From NCBI GenBank assembly GCA_023266695.1, contig JAHFPO010000001.1, positions 15,825 to 49,870 of the forward strand: DNA of 34,046 nucleotides, written 5' to 3'. Positions within the stretch are counted from its first letter, which is position 1. Every line of letters begins with the position of its first letter. This DNA is from Hyphomicrobiales bacterium. GTDB lineage: Bacteria; Pseudomonadota; Alphaproteobacteria; Rhizobiales; Xanthobacteraceae. The notes under the pieces are model-generated. The model was not told the DNA's origin. It did not search any database and was given only the letters and a program-made list of their open reading frames with translations. A program made the translations under genes and the position numbers. This document shows, piece after piece, positions 1 to 6,867 of this stretch.

Positions 1-1211
1 GCAAGCTCGGTGAAGGCGGAATCGATCAGGATCGAGATCTTGATCTCCGAGGTGGAGATGGCGCGGATATTGATGCCGCGTTCGGCCAGCGCCTTGAAGG
101 CGGTGGCGGCGACGCCGGCGTGGCTGCGCATGCCCACCCCGATGATCGAGACCTTGACCACGTCGGCCGCGCCCTCGACGGCGGAGAAGCCCACCTTGTC
201 CTTGACCTTCGTGAGCGCCTTCTTGGCGCGCTCGTAATCGGCGGTCGGTACCGTGAAGGTGATGTCGGTGAGCCCATCCGCCGAGATGTTCTGGACGATC
301 ATGTCCACGTTGATATGGGCGTCGGCGAGCGGCCCGAACAAGGCGGCGGCGACGCCGGGCTTGTCCGCCACCCGCCGGATCGAGATTTGCGCCTCGTCCT
401 TGGAGAAGGCGATGCCGGTGACAACTTGGCTTTCCACGATTTCCTCCTCGTCGCAGATGAGTGTCCCGGGCGGAACGCCATGGGGATCGATGTCTTCGGG
501 CCGATCGAAGCTCGAGCGCACGAAGATGCGCACCCGGCGCTGCATGGCAAGCTCGACCGAGCGCACCTGCAGGACATTGGCGCCGAGCGAGGCCATCTCC
601 AGCATTTCCTCGTAGGCGATCCTTTCCAGGCGCCGGGCTTTCTCCTCCACGTCCGGATCGGTCGTATAGACCCCGTCGACGTCGGTATAGATATCGCAGC
701 GTTCGGCATGGATCGCCGCCGCAACGGCGACGGCGCTGGTATCGGAGCCGCCGCGGCCGAGCGTGGTGATGCGGCCGGTCTCCTTGTGGATGCCCTGGAA
801 GCCGGCAATGACCGCGACCTCGCGATTGCGCTCCTTGAAGCGCTTGATGATTTCGGCGCCATTGACCTCGAGGATGCGCGCGGCGCCGTGGGCATTGTCA
901 GTATAGATCGGCAATTGCCAGCCCTGCCAGGAACGCGCGCTCACCCCCATGTCCTCCAGCACGATCGCTAGGAGACCCGAGGTCACCTGCTCGCCCGAGG
1001 CAACGACCGTGTCGTATTCGCGCGCGTCGTGGAGAGGGGCCGCCTGCCGGCACCATTCGACCAGCCGGTTGGTGGCGCCCGCCATGGCCGAGACCACCAC
1101 CGCCACCTCATGGCCGGCCTTGACCTCGCGCTCGACATGGCGCGCGACGTTGCGGATGCGGTCGAGATCGGCGACCGAACTGCCGCCGAACTTCATGACG
1201 AGCCGGGCCAT
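1..1211 (-). CDS. lysC: Aspartate kinase, C-terminus cut by window edge
   Basis: Phosphorylates L-aspartate to 4-phospho-L-aspartate, the first step toward lysine, threonine and methionine (and diaminopimelate for the wall); cytosolic. The minus frame opens with ATG at 1211 and stays open to the window edge, giving 403 residues; family members run about 405-420, so only the last few residues are missing. The N-terminus reads MARLVMKFGGSSVAD, the nucleotide-binding KFGG(S/T)SV signature at residues 7-13, followed by VVVSAMAGATNRL and the conserved SGEQVTSGLLA. The far end reads AFKALAERGINIRAISTSE, typical of the second ACT regulatory domain, so allosteric feedback by lysine and/or threonine is expected from the family. 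It diverges from ubiG with a 120-base gap that must hold both promoters. Identification is firm. Confidence 0.96.
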   Translation of the reverse strand, partial: MARLVMKFGGSSVADLDRIRNVARHVEREVKAGHEVAVVVSAMAGATNRLVEWCRQAAPLHDAREYDTVVASGEQVTSGLLAIVLEDMGVSARSWQGWQLPIYTDNAHGAARILEVNGAEIIKRFKERNREVAVIAGFQGIHKETGRITTLGRGGSDTSAVAVAAAIHAERCDIYTDVDGVYTTDPDVEEKARRLERIAYEEMLEMASLGANVLQVRSVELAMQRRVRIFVRSSFDRPEDIDPHGVPPGTLICDEEEIVESQVVTGIAFSKDEAQISIRRVADKPGVAAALFGPLADAHINVDMIVQNISADGLTDITFTVPTADYERAKKALTKVKDKVGFSAVEGAADVVKVSIIGVGMRSHAGVAATAFKALAERGINIRAISTSEIKISILIDSAFTEL

Positions 1212-1331
1212 GGTGGCGGCGTTTCCTAGTGGTCGGGACGCGGCGGGTTTCTTCTCCCCCGCTTGAAAAGGCGCGTATAGATACAAGCCGTGGCCGTACC
1301 CCGCAACGGCGCGGACGGAAGGAAGCTATTC

Positions 1332-2087
1332 ATGGCCAATACTCGCAGCAGGGCCCAGACCACGGTCGATCCCGACGAGGTCGCCCGCTTCGCGGCCATG
1401 GCCGCGGACTGGTGGAATCCGCGCGGCCAGATGCGGCCGCTGCACAGGCTCAATCCGGTGCGGCTCGGCTATATCCGCGATATGGCCTGCACGCAGTTCG
1501 GCCGCGACGGCAAGGCGCTCGACTGCCTCACGGGCCTTCGCATCCTCGATGTCGGCTGCGGCGGGGGAATTTTATCCGAGCCGCTTGCCCGGCTCGGCGC
1601 GTCGGTCATGGGCATCGACCCCGCCGAGGAGAATGTGGCGGCGGCGCGCCTCCATGCCGAAAAGAGCGGGATCGTGGTCGACTACCGGGCCACCACCGCC
1701 GAGGCGCTGGCGAACGCGGGCGAGCGGTTCGAGATCGTGCTCGCCATGGAAGTGGTCGAGCACGTCACCGATGTGGGCGAGTTCGTGCGCCGCTGCGGCG
1801 AAATGGTGAAGCCCGGCGGATTGATCTGTGCCGCGACGCTCAACCGCACGCTCAAGAGTTTTGCATTGGCGATCGTCGGCGCCGAATACATCCTGCGTTG
1901 GCTGCCGGTCGGCACCCACCGCTGGGACAAGTTCGTCACCCCCGACGAGCTCGAAGCGGAGCTCAAAGCGACCGGGCTCAAGGTGATCGACGAGACCGGC
2001 GTAGTCTATCATCCGCTCGCCGACGAATGGCGACGCGACGACGATATGGACGTGAACTACATGATGGTCGCCGAGCGGCCGCGCTGA
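1332..2087 (+). CDS. ubiG: 3-demethylubiquinol / 2-polyprenyl-6-hydroxyphenol O-methyltransferase
   Basis: SAM-dependent enzyme that does both O-methylations in ubiquinone synthesis, at the inner membrane surface. The 251-residue product carries class I methyltransferase motif I ILDVGCGGG at residues 71-79, the acidic end of strand 2 in GID (94-96), and VLAMEVVEHV (136-145). The N-terminal DEVARFAAMAADWWNP and the HRWDKFVTPDEL segment near residue 196 are specific UbiG features. I chose ATG 1332 because GGAAGGAAG lies six bases upstream (1317-1325) and the protein then begins as family members do; an upstream in-frame GTG at 1290 would add 14 unlikely residues. Divergent from lysC; the EamA transporter gene follows after 30 bases. 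Confidence 0.96.
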   Translation: MANTRSRAQTTVDPDEVARFAAMAADWWNPRGQMRPLHRLNPVRLGYIRDMACTQFGRDGKALDCLTGLRILDVGCGGGILSEPLARLGASVMGIDPAEENVAAARLHAEKSGIVVDYRATTAEALANAGERFEIVLAMEVVEHVTDVGEFVRRCGEMVKPGGLICAATLNRTLKSFALAIVGAEYILRWLPVGTHRWDKFVTPDELEAELKATGLKVIDETGVVYHPLADEWRRDDDMDVNYMMVAERPR

Positions 2088-2117
2088 AATTCTCTTCCGC
2101 ACGAACGGGATTTGCCA

Positions 2118-3014
2118 ATGTTGCAGGAAGGCTGGCTGTGGGTACTGTTCACGATCATCGCCGCCCTCTGCCAGACCTTCCGCAACGCCATGCAACGCGA
2201 GCTGACGGCGAAGCTCGGCACCGTGGGCGCGACCCATGTGCGCTTCCTGTTCGGCTTTCCGTTCGCGCTCGTTTTCCTTGCAAGCGTGCTGATTTCGACC
2301 GGGGCTTCGCCGCCGCGGCCCGGCCTCGTCTATGGGGCGTGGATCGTGGGCGGCGCCCTCGCCCAGATCGCCGCCACCGCCTTGATGCTCTCGGCGATGA
2401 ACGACCGCTCCTTCGTCGTCACCATCGCCTATATCAAGACCGAGCCGGTGCAGGTCGCGCTCTTTGGTCTCGTATTGCTCGGCGATGCAGTGACCTTACC
2501 GATGGCGATCGCCATTCTGATCGCCACCGGCGGCGTGGTCGTGATGTCATTGAGGTCGGGAGCGCCGGCGGGCGGCCTGAAACCGACGCTCCTCGGCCTC
2601 GGCGCCGGCGCGATGTTCGGGCTGTCGGCGATCGGCTATCGCGGCGCCATCCTGAGTCTCGATCTGCCGAGTTACCTCATGGCCGCGACCTTCACGCTCA
2701 CGGTCGGCCTCGTGATGCAGGCGGTCCTGCTCTCGCTCTATCTCCGGCTGCGCTCCCCTGGCGTGCTCGGGGCGATCTTTCGCGCCTGGCGGCCGTCGCT
2801 GTTCGCGGGCTTCATGGGCGCGCTCGCGTCCGAGTTCTGGTTTCTCGCCTTCGCGCTCGCGACCGCGGCGAGCGTGCGCACGCTCGCCCTCGTCGAGGTT
2901 CTGTTCGCGCAGGCAATCTCGAGCTTTCTATTCCGTCAACCGATCTCCGCGCGGGAAGCGATCGGGATCGTGCTGGTGGTGGCGGGGGTGGCATTGCTGC
3001 TCGCGGTGCATTGA
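2118..3014 (+). CDS. EamA/DMT-family membrane transporter
   Basis: A 298-residue, very hydrophobic protein that looks like a drug/metabolite transporter: two tandem EamA-type halves, probably ten membrane helices. The first half spans VLFTIIAALCQTFRNAMQ through the helix near VVVMSLRSG (about residue 148); the second starts with LLGLGAGAMFGLSAIGYRG, the usual repeat of the small-residue-rich first helix, and ends in EAIGIVLVVAGVALLLAV. Conserved family features seen include the arginine/lysine-rich cytoplasmic loops and a helix-capping EPVQVALFGLVLLGD. Substrate cannot be read from sequence; relatives export amino acids, sugars or unknown metabolites. It follows ubiG after 30 bases on the same strand, so co-transcription is likely, but a shared function is not implied. 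The start is ATG 2118; a TTG two codons upstream is possible. Confidence 0.85.
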   Translation: MLQEGWLWVLFTIIAALCQTFRNAMQRELTAKLGTVGATHVRFLFGFPFALVFLASVLISTGASPPRPGLVYGAWIVGGALAQIAATALMLSAMNDRSFVVTIAYIKTEPVQVALFGLVLLGDAVTLPMAIAILIATGGVVVMSLRSGAPAGGLKPTLLGLGAGAMFGLSAIGYRGAILSLDLPSYLMAATFTLTVGLVMQAVLLSLYLRLRSPGVLGAIFRAWRPSLFAGFMGALASEFWFLAFALATAASVRTLALVEVLFAQAISSFLFRQPISAREAIGIVLVVAGVALLLAVH

Positions 3015-3030
3015 CCGCGGCGAGGACGGG

Positions 3031-3486
3031 TCAATTCCGCTCCTCGGGCAGAATGGGTAAGGGCTGCACCTCTACTCCCTCCTCGAGGAGCGAGCGCACC
3101 TCGTCGGGCTTCGCCTCGCCATAGATCGAGCGCTTGTCGACCTCCTCGTGGTGCATCTGGCGGGCGAGTTCGGGAAATTGATCGCCGACATAATCCGCGT
3201 TCTTGGTCACGTGCTCGCGCAATTCGCGGAGCTTCTTCCGGAATTCCTTCTCCTGCGGCGACATCATCGCGACCGGCGCCAAATCTTCACGTGAGCGGTC
3301 CTTGCGCGCCGATCCCTTGTCGGTGCGCGCGAGCGCAGGCGCCATGATCCGTTTCTCGATCGCAGTCGAGCCGCAGACCGGACAGGCCACGAATGCCTTC
3401 GCACGCTGCCCGTCGTAGTCCGCGGACGAGCGGAACCAGCTGTCGAAATCATGCCCGGCTTCGCAGGCGAGCGAGTAGCGGATCAC
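3031..3486 (-). CDS. DUF1178 family protein
   Basis: A 151-residue conserved protein of unknown function, widespread in alphaproteobacteria next to carbon-nitrogen hydrolase genes. It begins MIRYSLACEAGHDFDSWF, with Cys8 and His12, then a CPVCGS knuckle at Cys35/Cys38; together these look like a zinc-ribbon, although only three cysteines are present. The middle is basic and probably flexible (ARTDKGSARKDRSRED), and the C-terminal half is helical with HVTKNADYVGDQFPELARQMH, the most conserved block of the family, and an acidic end. The start codon overlaps the stop of the upstream hydrolase gene by four bases (ATGA), so translation is probably coupled. Family membership is clear; the biochemical role is not known. 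Confidence 0.88.
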   Translation of the reverse strand: MIRYSLACEAGHDFDSWFRSSADYDGQRAKAFVACPVCGSTAIEKRIMAPALARTDKGSARKDRSREDLAPVAMMSPQEKEFRKKLRELREHVTKNADYVGDQFPELARQMHHEEVDKRSIYGEAKPDEVRSLLEEGVEVQPLPILPEERN

Positions 3487-4361
3487 GATACTTTACCCAC
3501 GAGATGGAGGCGGCCGGAGTCCGCGGGCGGCGCCGCCACCTCGAACCTCCGCCCGTGTTCGAGCGCGGGAATGCGGCCGCGCGCCTCGTTGACGAGGCTG
3601 AGGTCGATTTCGGCCATGATCAGGCCGGGATCGATGCCGCCCTCGGCGAGGATGCGGCCCCACGGATCGACGATGAGGCTGTGGCCGAAGGTCTCGCGGC
3701 CGTTCTCATGCCGGCCGCCCTGGGCGGCGGCGAGGACGAAACAGCCCGTTTCGATCGCGCGCGCGCGCAACAACAGATGCCAGTGCGCCTCGCCGGTCTG
3801 TTTGGTGAAGGCCGAGGGCACGGTGAGAACCTGAGCGCCGGCTTCCGCCAACGCCCGATAGAGCGCCGGAAAGCGCAGGTCGTAGCAGATCGAGAGCCCG
3901 AGCCGCCCCCACGGCATCCCGGCCACGATCGCCATCTCGCCCGAACGATAGGTATTCGACTCGCGATAGCTCTCCCCGCTCGCAAGATTGACGTCGAAGA
4001 GATGAATCTTGTCGTAGCGGGCGATGATCTCGCCCGCGGGATCGATCAGGAACGAGCGGTTCGCCGCCTTCTCAGACGAAACCTTCACCGCCAGCGAGCC
4101 GATGTGGAGATGGAGCTTGAGTTCTCGCGCAAGCTCCTGAAAGGCGACGAGCGCCGGGTCGTGCTCCTCCTCGACGATGGCGGCGAACAGCGTCTTGCGG
4201 TCGAGTTCCATGATCGAGGTCTGTTCGGGCGTCTGCACATAGTCGGCGCCCTTCGCCTTTGCCTCGCGCACGAGTTTCGCCGCCGCGTCGATATTGGCGA
4301 CGACATTGCGGCTCGCGCGCAGCTGTACCAAAGCGGCACGAAAGGATTTGGATTCGGGCAA
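3483..4361 (-). CDS. Carbon-nitrogen hydrolase (nitrilase superfamily, Nit1/Nit2-like)
   Basis: Hydrolyses a C-N amide bond; the closest families are omega-amidase and deaminated-glutathione amidase, so metabolite repair is the likeliest role (inference). With the chosen start the protein is 292 residues and shows the catalytic triad: Glu46 in TPEQ, Lys118 in YDKIHLFDV, Cys159 in SICYDLRFP. The LFDV and CYDLRFP blocks are hallmarks of the Nit branch. I chose TTG at 4361 because a near-perfect AAGGAGGA lies just upstream; an in-frame ATG-ATG at 4391/4388 is possible but has no ribosome site and would add ten residues. The upstream comF stop lies 38 bases away. In many relatives a glutaredoxin gene sits between comF and this gene; here it is absent. 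Confidence 0.93.
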   Translation of the reverse strand: MPESKSFRAALVQLRASRNVVANIDAAAKLVREAKAKGADYVQTPEQTSIMELDRKTLFAAIVEEEHDPALVAFQELARELKLHLHIGSLAVKVSSEKAANRSFLIDPAGEIIARYDKIHLFDVNLASGESYRESNTYRSGEMAIVAGMPWGRLGLSICYDLRFPALYRALAEAGAQVLTVPSAFTKQTGEAHWHLLLRARAIETGCFVLAAAQGGRHENGRETFGHSLIVDPWGRILAEGGIDPGLIMAEIDLSLVNEARGRIPALEHGRRFEVAAPPADSGRLHLVGKVS

Positions 4362-4365
4362 CGAT

Positions 4366-4373
4366 TCCTCCTT
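4366..4373 (-). promoter_or_regulatory. Strong ribosome binding site deciding a TTG start
   Basis: AAGGAGGA on the minus strand, four bases before TTG 4361. It argues for the TTG over the ATG pair at 4391/4388, which has only CTGAAACACC before it. Confidence 0.7.
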
Positions 4374-4399
4374 GCCGGCTCGATCCATCATATGGTGTT

Positions 4400-5173
4400 T
4401 CAGGCGTGGTCCACAACCCGCGCCAGCACCAGCACATCGATCCTTGCCGCCCCGGCACGGCGCAACGCCCGCGCGCAGGCATCGACCGTCGCGCCCGAGG
4501 TCAGCACGTCGTCGACGATGACGAGCTTCCTGCCCTTGATGTCGATGCGCGCCTCCCTGGGCGCGGCGAAGGCGCCTTCCACGTTGCGCGCCCGCTCGGC
4601 CCGCGCGAGCCCCACCTGGGGCGGCGTCGCCCGGGTGCGGATGAGCACATGATCGGCAACGGAAACCCCGGCAATCGCCGCAATGGCGTGGGCGAGCGCG
4701 GCCGATTGATTGAATCGCCGCTGCCACAGACGGGTCCAATGCAGTGGGACCGGAACGAGACCGTCGGCGTCGGCGAGAAGTTCGACGCCTGCCCGCGCCA
4801 TCCAGCGCCCAAGCGGCCTCACGAGGTCGAGCCGATCGCCGTATTTGAGTAGATGCACCAGATCGCGCGCCACGTCGCTGTAGCGTGCGACGGCACGGGC
4901 GCGTTCATAGGCTGGAGGATCGGCGAAGGCGGCGGGGGAGATGAGCGGTCCGCCCGGATCGTGCGGAAAGGGTGTGCCGAGACGCTCGCAAAACGGTCGC
5001 TCGATGAAGCCCATTTGCATCCAGCAAGCGGGACAGAGCCCCCCTGCCGCACCCACCGGCTTGCGGCAGGCAAGGCAGGTCGGGGGCAGGACGAGATCGA
5101 CGATGACGCGCCTCGTGCCGGCGAGGAACCGGGCGACGCGGGAAGGCTCACGGGCTGCCGCGGCGGGGATCAT
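4400..5173 (-). CDS. comF: ComF family phosphoribosyltransferase-like protein
   Basis: A 257-residue protein with an N-terminal four-cysteine zinc site (Cys33, Cys36, Cys47, Cys50 in PPTCLAC...LCPAC) and a C-terminal type I phosphoribosyltransferase fold with the PRPP loop VIVDDVLTSGAT at residues 218-229. The intermediate FNQSAALA and RTRATPPQVGLARAERARNV blocks are typical of ComF/GntX proteins. In competent bacteria ComF helps DNA uptake and single-strand handling during transformation; in most alphaproteobacteria its role is inferred only from that. It is first in a minus-strand operon with the carbon-nitrogen hydrolase and DUF1178 genes and diverges from the methyltransferase with 66 bases between starts. 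No good ribosome site is visible before ATG 5173. A further ATG is not available nearby, so the start is acceptable. Confidence 0.92.
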   Translation of the reverse strand: MIPAAAAREPSRVARFLAGTRRVIVDLVLPPTCLACRKPVGAAGGLCPACWMQMGFIERPFCERLGTPFPHDPGGPLISPAAFADPPAYERARAVARYSDVARDLVHLLKYGDRLDLVRPLGRWMARAGVELLADADGLVPVPLHWTRLWQRRFNQSAALAHAIAAIAGVSVADHVLIRTRATPPQVGLARAERARNVEGAFAAPREARIDIKGRKLVIVDDVLTSGATVDACARALRRAGAARIDVLVLARVVDHA

Positions 5174-5239
5174 GGGGCAAGGCTAGCGCCAGAGCGGCGG
5201 CAATGCCACGTTCTTCAGTCGAGAGGAGCAGAACCAGCC

Positions 5240-6154
5240 ATGACCGCCCCTCCCCGCCTGTTCGATCGCGCGCTCCTGCGGGCGCGCCGGCGGCGTGCCA
5301 TGGCCATGGGGGCGGAAACTTTCCTGCTCGACCGGGTGGCGCAGGAACTCGCGGATCGTCTGCAGACGGTGACTCGGCGCTTTCAACTCGCGCTCGATCT
5401 CGCGACACCGGGCGAGAGCTTGCGGCGAGCGCTCGCCGGCGGCGGGCAAGTGCGATCGATCATCGCCTGCGAGCCATTCGCGGATTTGCGCTCTTCCATG
5501 GCCGGCCTTCGCGTCGTCGCTGATGAGGAAGCGCTGCCGTTCGCCAACGAGACCTTCGATCTCGTCGCATCGGCGCTCGCCTTGCAATGGGTGAACGACC
5601 TTCCGGGGACGCTCGCGCAGATCCGCCGGACGCTGAAGCCCGATGGCCTCCTGCTCGCGGCCCTTCCCGGCGGCGATACGCTCAACGAGCTTCGGCAATG
5701 CCTCGCCGTAGCCGAGGACGAGATCGAGGGCGGAGCCTCTCCGCGCGTCGCTCCCTTCGTCGAGGTGCGCGCGCTCGGCTCGCTCTTGCAGCGCGCGGGC
5801 TTCGCCCTGCCGGTGACCGATGTCGACCGGCTGACCGTCCGCTATGCGGGTCTCGCCGATCTCATCCGCGATCTGCGCCGCATGGGCGCGACCAACGCGC
5901 TCATCGAACGACGGCGCACGCCATTGAAACGCACGACGCTTGCCCGCGCCGAGGCGCTCTATGCCGAGCGCTTCGCCGACCCGGATGGACGCTTGCGCGC
6001 GACCTTCGACGTGCTGTGGATTTCGGGCTGGGCGCCGCATGGTAGCCAGCAGAAGCCGCTCCGGCCCGGCTCGGCGAAGATGCGGCTCGCCGAAGCACTC
6101 GGTACGCGCGAGCGCTCCGCCGGCGAGAAGGCCGGCCCGCGCCGGGATTCTTGA
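5240..6154 (+). CDS. SAM-dependent methyltransferase, NDUFAF5/BioC-like
   Basis: A 304-residue class I methyltransferase. The opening MTAPPRLFDRALLRARRRRA, then VVADEEALPF (92-101), FDLVASALALQWVNDLP (106-122) and LKPDGLLLAALPGGDTL (132-148) match the alphaproteobacterial relatives of mitochondrial NDUFAF5, which hydroxylates an arginine in a complex I subunit during assembly, and more distantly BioC. Motif I is unusual: where LDxGxGxG is expected the sequence is ALDLATPGESL (51-61), keeping only one of the glycines. This may reflect the NDUFAF5 branch's different use of SAM. ATG 5240 is preceded by GAGAGGAG (5221-5228). Five bases separate its stop from that of the convergent pilin gene. The function is inferred from family; it could also be annotated simply as a methyltransferase-domain protein. 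Confidence 0.85.
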   Translation: MTAPPRLFDRALLRARRRRAMAMGAETFLLDRVAQELADRLQTVTRRFQLALDLATPGESLRRALAGGGQVRSIIACEPFADLRSSMAGLRVVADEEALPFANETFDLVASALALQWVNDLPGTLAQIRRTLKPDGLLLAALPGGDTLNELRQCLAVAEDEIEGGASPRVAPFVEVRALGSLLQRAGFALPVTDVDRLTVRYAGLADLIRDLRRMGATNALIERRRTPLKRTTLARAEALYAERFADPDGRLRATFDVLWISGWAPHGSQQKPLRPGSAKMRLAEALGTRERSAGEKAGPRRDS

Positions 6155-6159
6155 CCGGA

Positions 6160-6348
6160 CTATTTGAGCGCCGCGTCCACCCTGCCGAAGTAATCGTCGC
6201 GTAAGGTGGATCCGAGCGAGAGCGCCACCGTCGCAATCGCGATGGATATCCCCGAAGCGATCAAAGCATATTCGATCGCGGTGGTTCCACCCTCCTCGGC
6301 GAGGAAGCGTTTGATACTGACAGGGAAACGCGAGTATTTCAGCTGCAT
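6160..6348 (-). CDS. Flp/Fap-type pilin precursor
   Basis: A 62-residue type IVb prepilin. A short basic leader (KYSRFPVSIKRF) ends in EEGG; the prepilin peptidase is expected to cut after Gly21, leaving TTAIEY, the classic Flp G/XXXXEY site with Glu26-Tyr27. One hydrophobic helix follows (ALIASGISIAIATVALSLG), then a short polar end. Mature pilins of this family build Tad adhesion pili. No cpa/tad assembly gene is in the window, so this is an orphan subunit here. It lies 16 bases downstream of mutT on the same strand and may be read with the argJ-mutT operon. Its stop is five bases from the convergent methyltransferase gene. Confidence 0.88.
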   Translation of the reverse strand: MQLKYSRFPVSIKRFLAEEGGTTAIEYALIASGISIAIATVALSLGSTLRDDYFGRVDAALK

Positions 6349-6364
6349 CGTTTGCTCACTTCAC

Positions 6365-6781
6365 CTATCGAGTGCCGGGCGCGGTAAGAAGTTCCACCAA
6401 ATGCGGGATCAAGGGTTCGTCGGCGGGCGGCATCGGATAATCCTTGAGCCGCTGCGGCCGCACCCAGGCGAGCTCTTGGCCCTCCTTCGCCGTCACAATC
6501 CCCTCCCAGCGCCGGCAAATCCACAGCAGCATCAGGAGGTGGAAATCGGCGTAGGCATGGCTCGCGAAGGTGAGCGGCGCGAGACACGCTTCGGTCACTT
6601 CGATCCCGAGCTCCTCCTGCAGTTCCCGGATTAACGTGTGTTCCGGCAGTTCACCCGGTTCGACCTTGCCGCCGGGGAATTCCCACAAGCCTGCCATTGT
6701 CTTGCCCTTGGGCCGGCGGGTGATGAGCACCCGGCCGTCGACATCGACAAGCGCGCAGGCGGCAACGAGGACGACCGTCAC
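6365..6781 (-). CDS. mutT: (Deoxy)nucleoside triphosphate pyrophosphohydrolase, MutT-type Nudix
   Basis: Nudix hydrolase that in the MutT subfamily clears 8-oxo-dGTP. The full Nudix box GX5EX7REXXEEXG is present: GGKVEPGELPEHTLIRELQE followed by ELG. Around it are RRPKGKTMAGLWEFPGG and the C-terminal LAWVRPQRLKDYPMPPADEP, which are MutT-like. Length is about 138 residues, normal for the family. The start is uncertain: GTG 6781 overlaps the stop of the upstream 27-codon mini-ORF as GTGA, suggesting coupled translation, while TTG 6799 in the same frame would add six residues; no ATG is available. I used GTG. It is downstream of argJ and 16 bases upstream of the pilin gene. Confidence 0.9.
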   Translation of the reverse strand: MTVVLVAACALVDVDGRVLITRRPKGKTMAGLWEFPGGKVEPGELPEHTLIRELQEELGIEVTEACLAPLTFASHAYADFHLLMLLWICRRWEGIVTAKEGQELAWVRPQRLKDYPMPPADEPLIPHLVELLTAPGTR

Positions 6782-6861
6782 GCGTGAACTCGTACCCAAT
6801 GGTAAAGGTCGGCCGTTAACGGCTTACTAGCGCGATCCATCGCATTCGTGAGAATTTCCAT
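6778..6861 (-). CDS. 27-codon mini-ORF between argJ and mutT
   Basis: A short frame from ATG 6861 to TGA 6778 encoding 27 residues (begins MEILTNAMDRAS, ends HWVRVHA). It begins six bases after the argJ stop and its own stop overlaps the GTG of mutT (GTGA), so it fills the gap between the two genes exactly, as a translated coupling gene would. I recognise no family. In some Rhizobiales a GNAT acetyltransferase gene sits between argJ and mutT, so this could be a leftover after deletion; it could also be chance. No clear ribosome site beyond the end of argJ. Confidence 0.35.
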   Translation of the reverse strand: MEILTNAMDRASKPLTADLYHWVRVHA

Positions 6862-6867
6862 CGGCGC

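Noticed and set aside
1229..3124. A 631-codon plus-strand frame over ubiG and the EamA gene
   Set aside because: Out of frame with both real genes; Arg-rich low-complexity product.
3393..4652. A 419-codon plus-strand frame opposite the carbon-nitrogen hydrolase
   Set aside because: The minus strand has the catalytic triad and operon structure; the plus frame has no family pattern.
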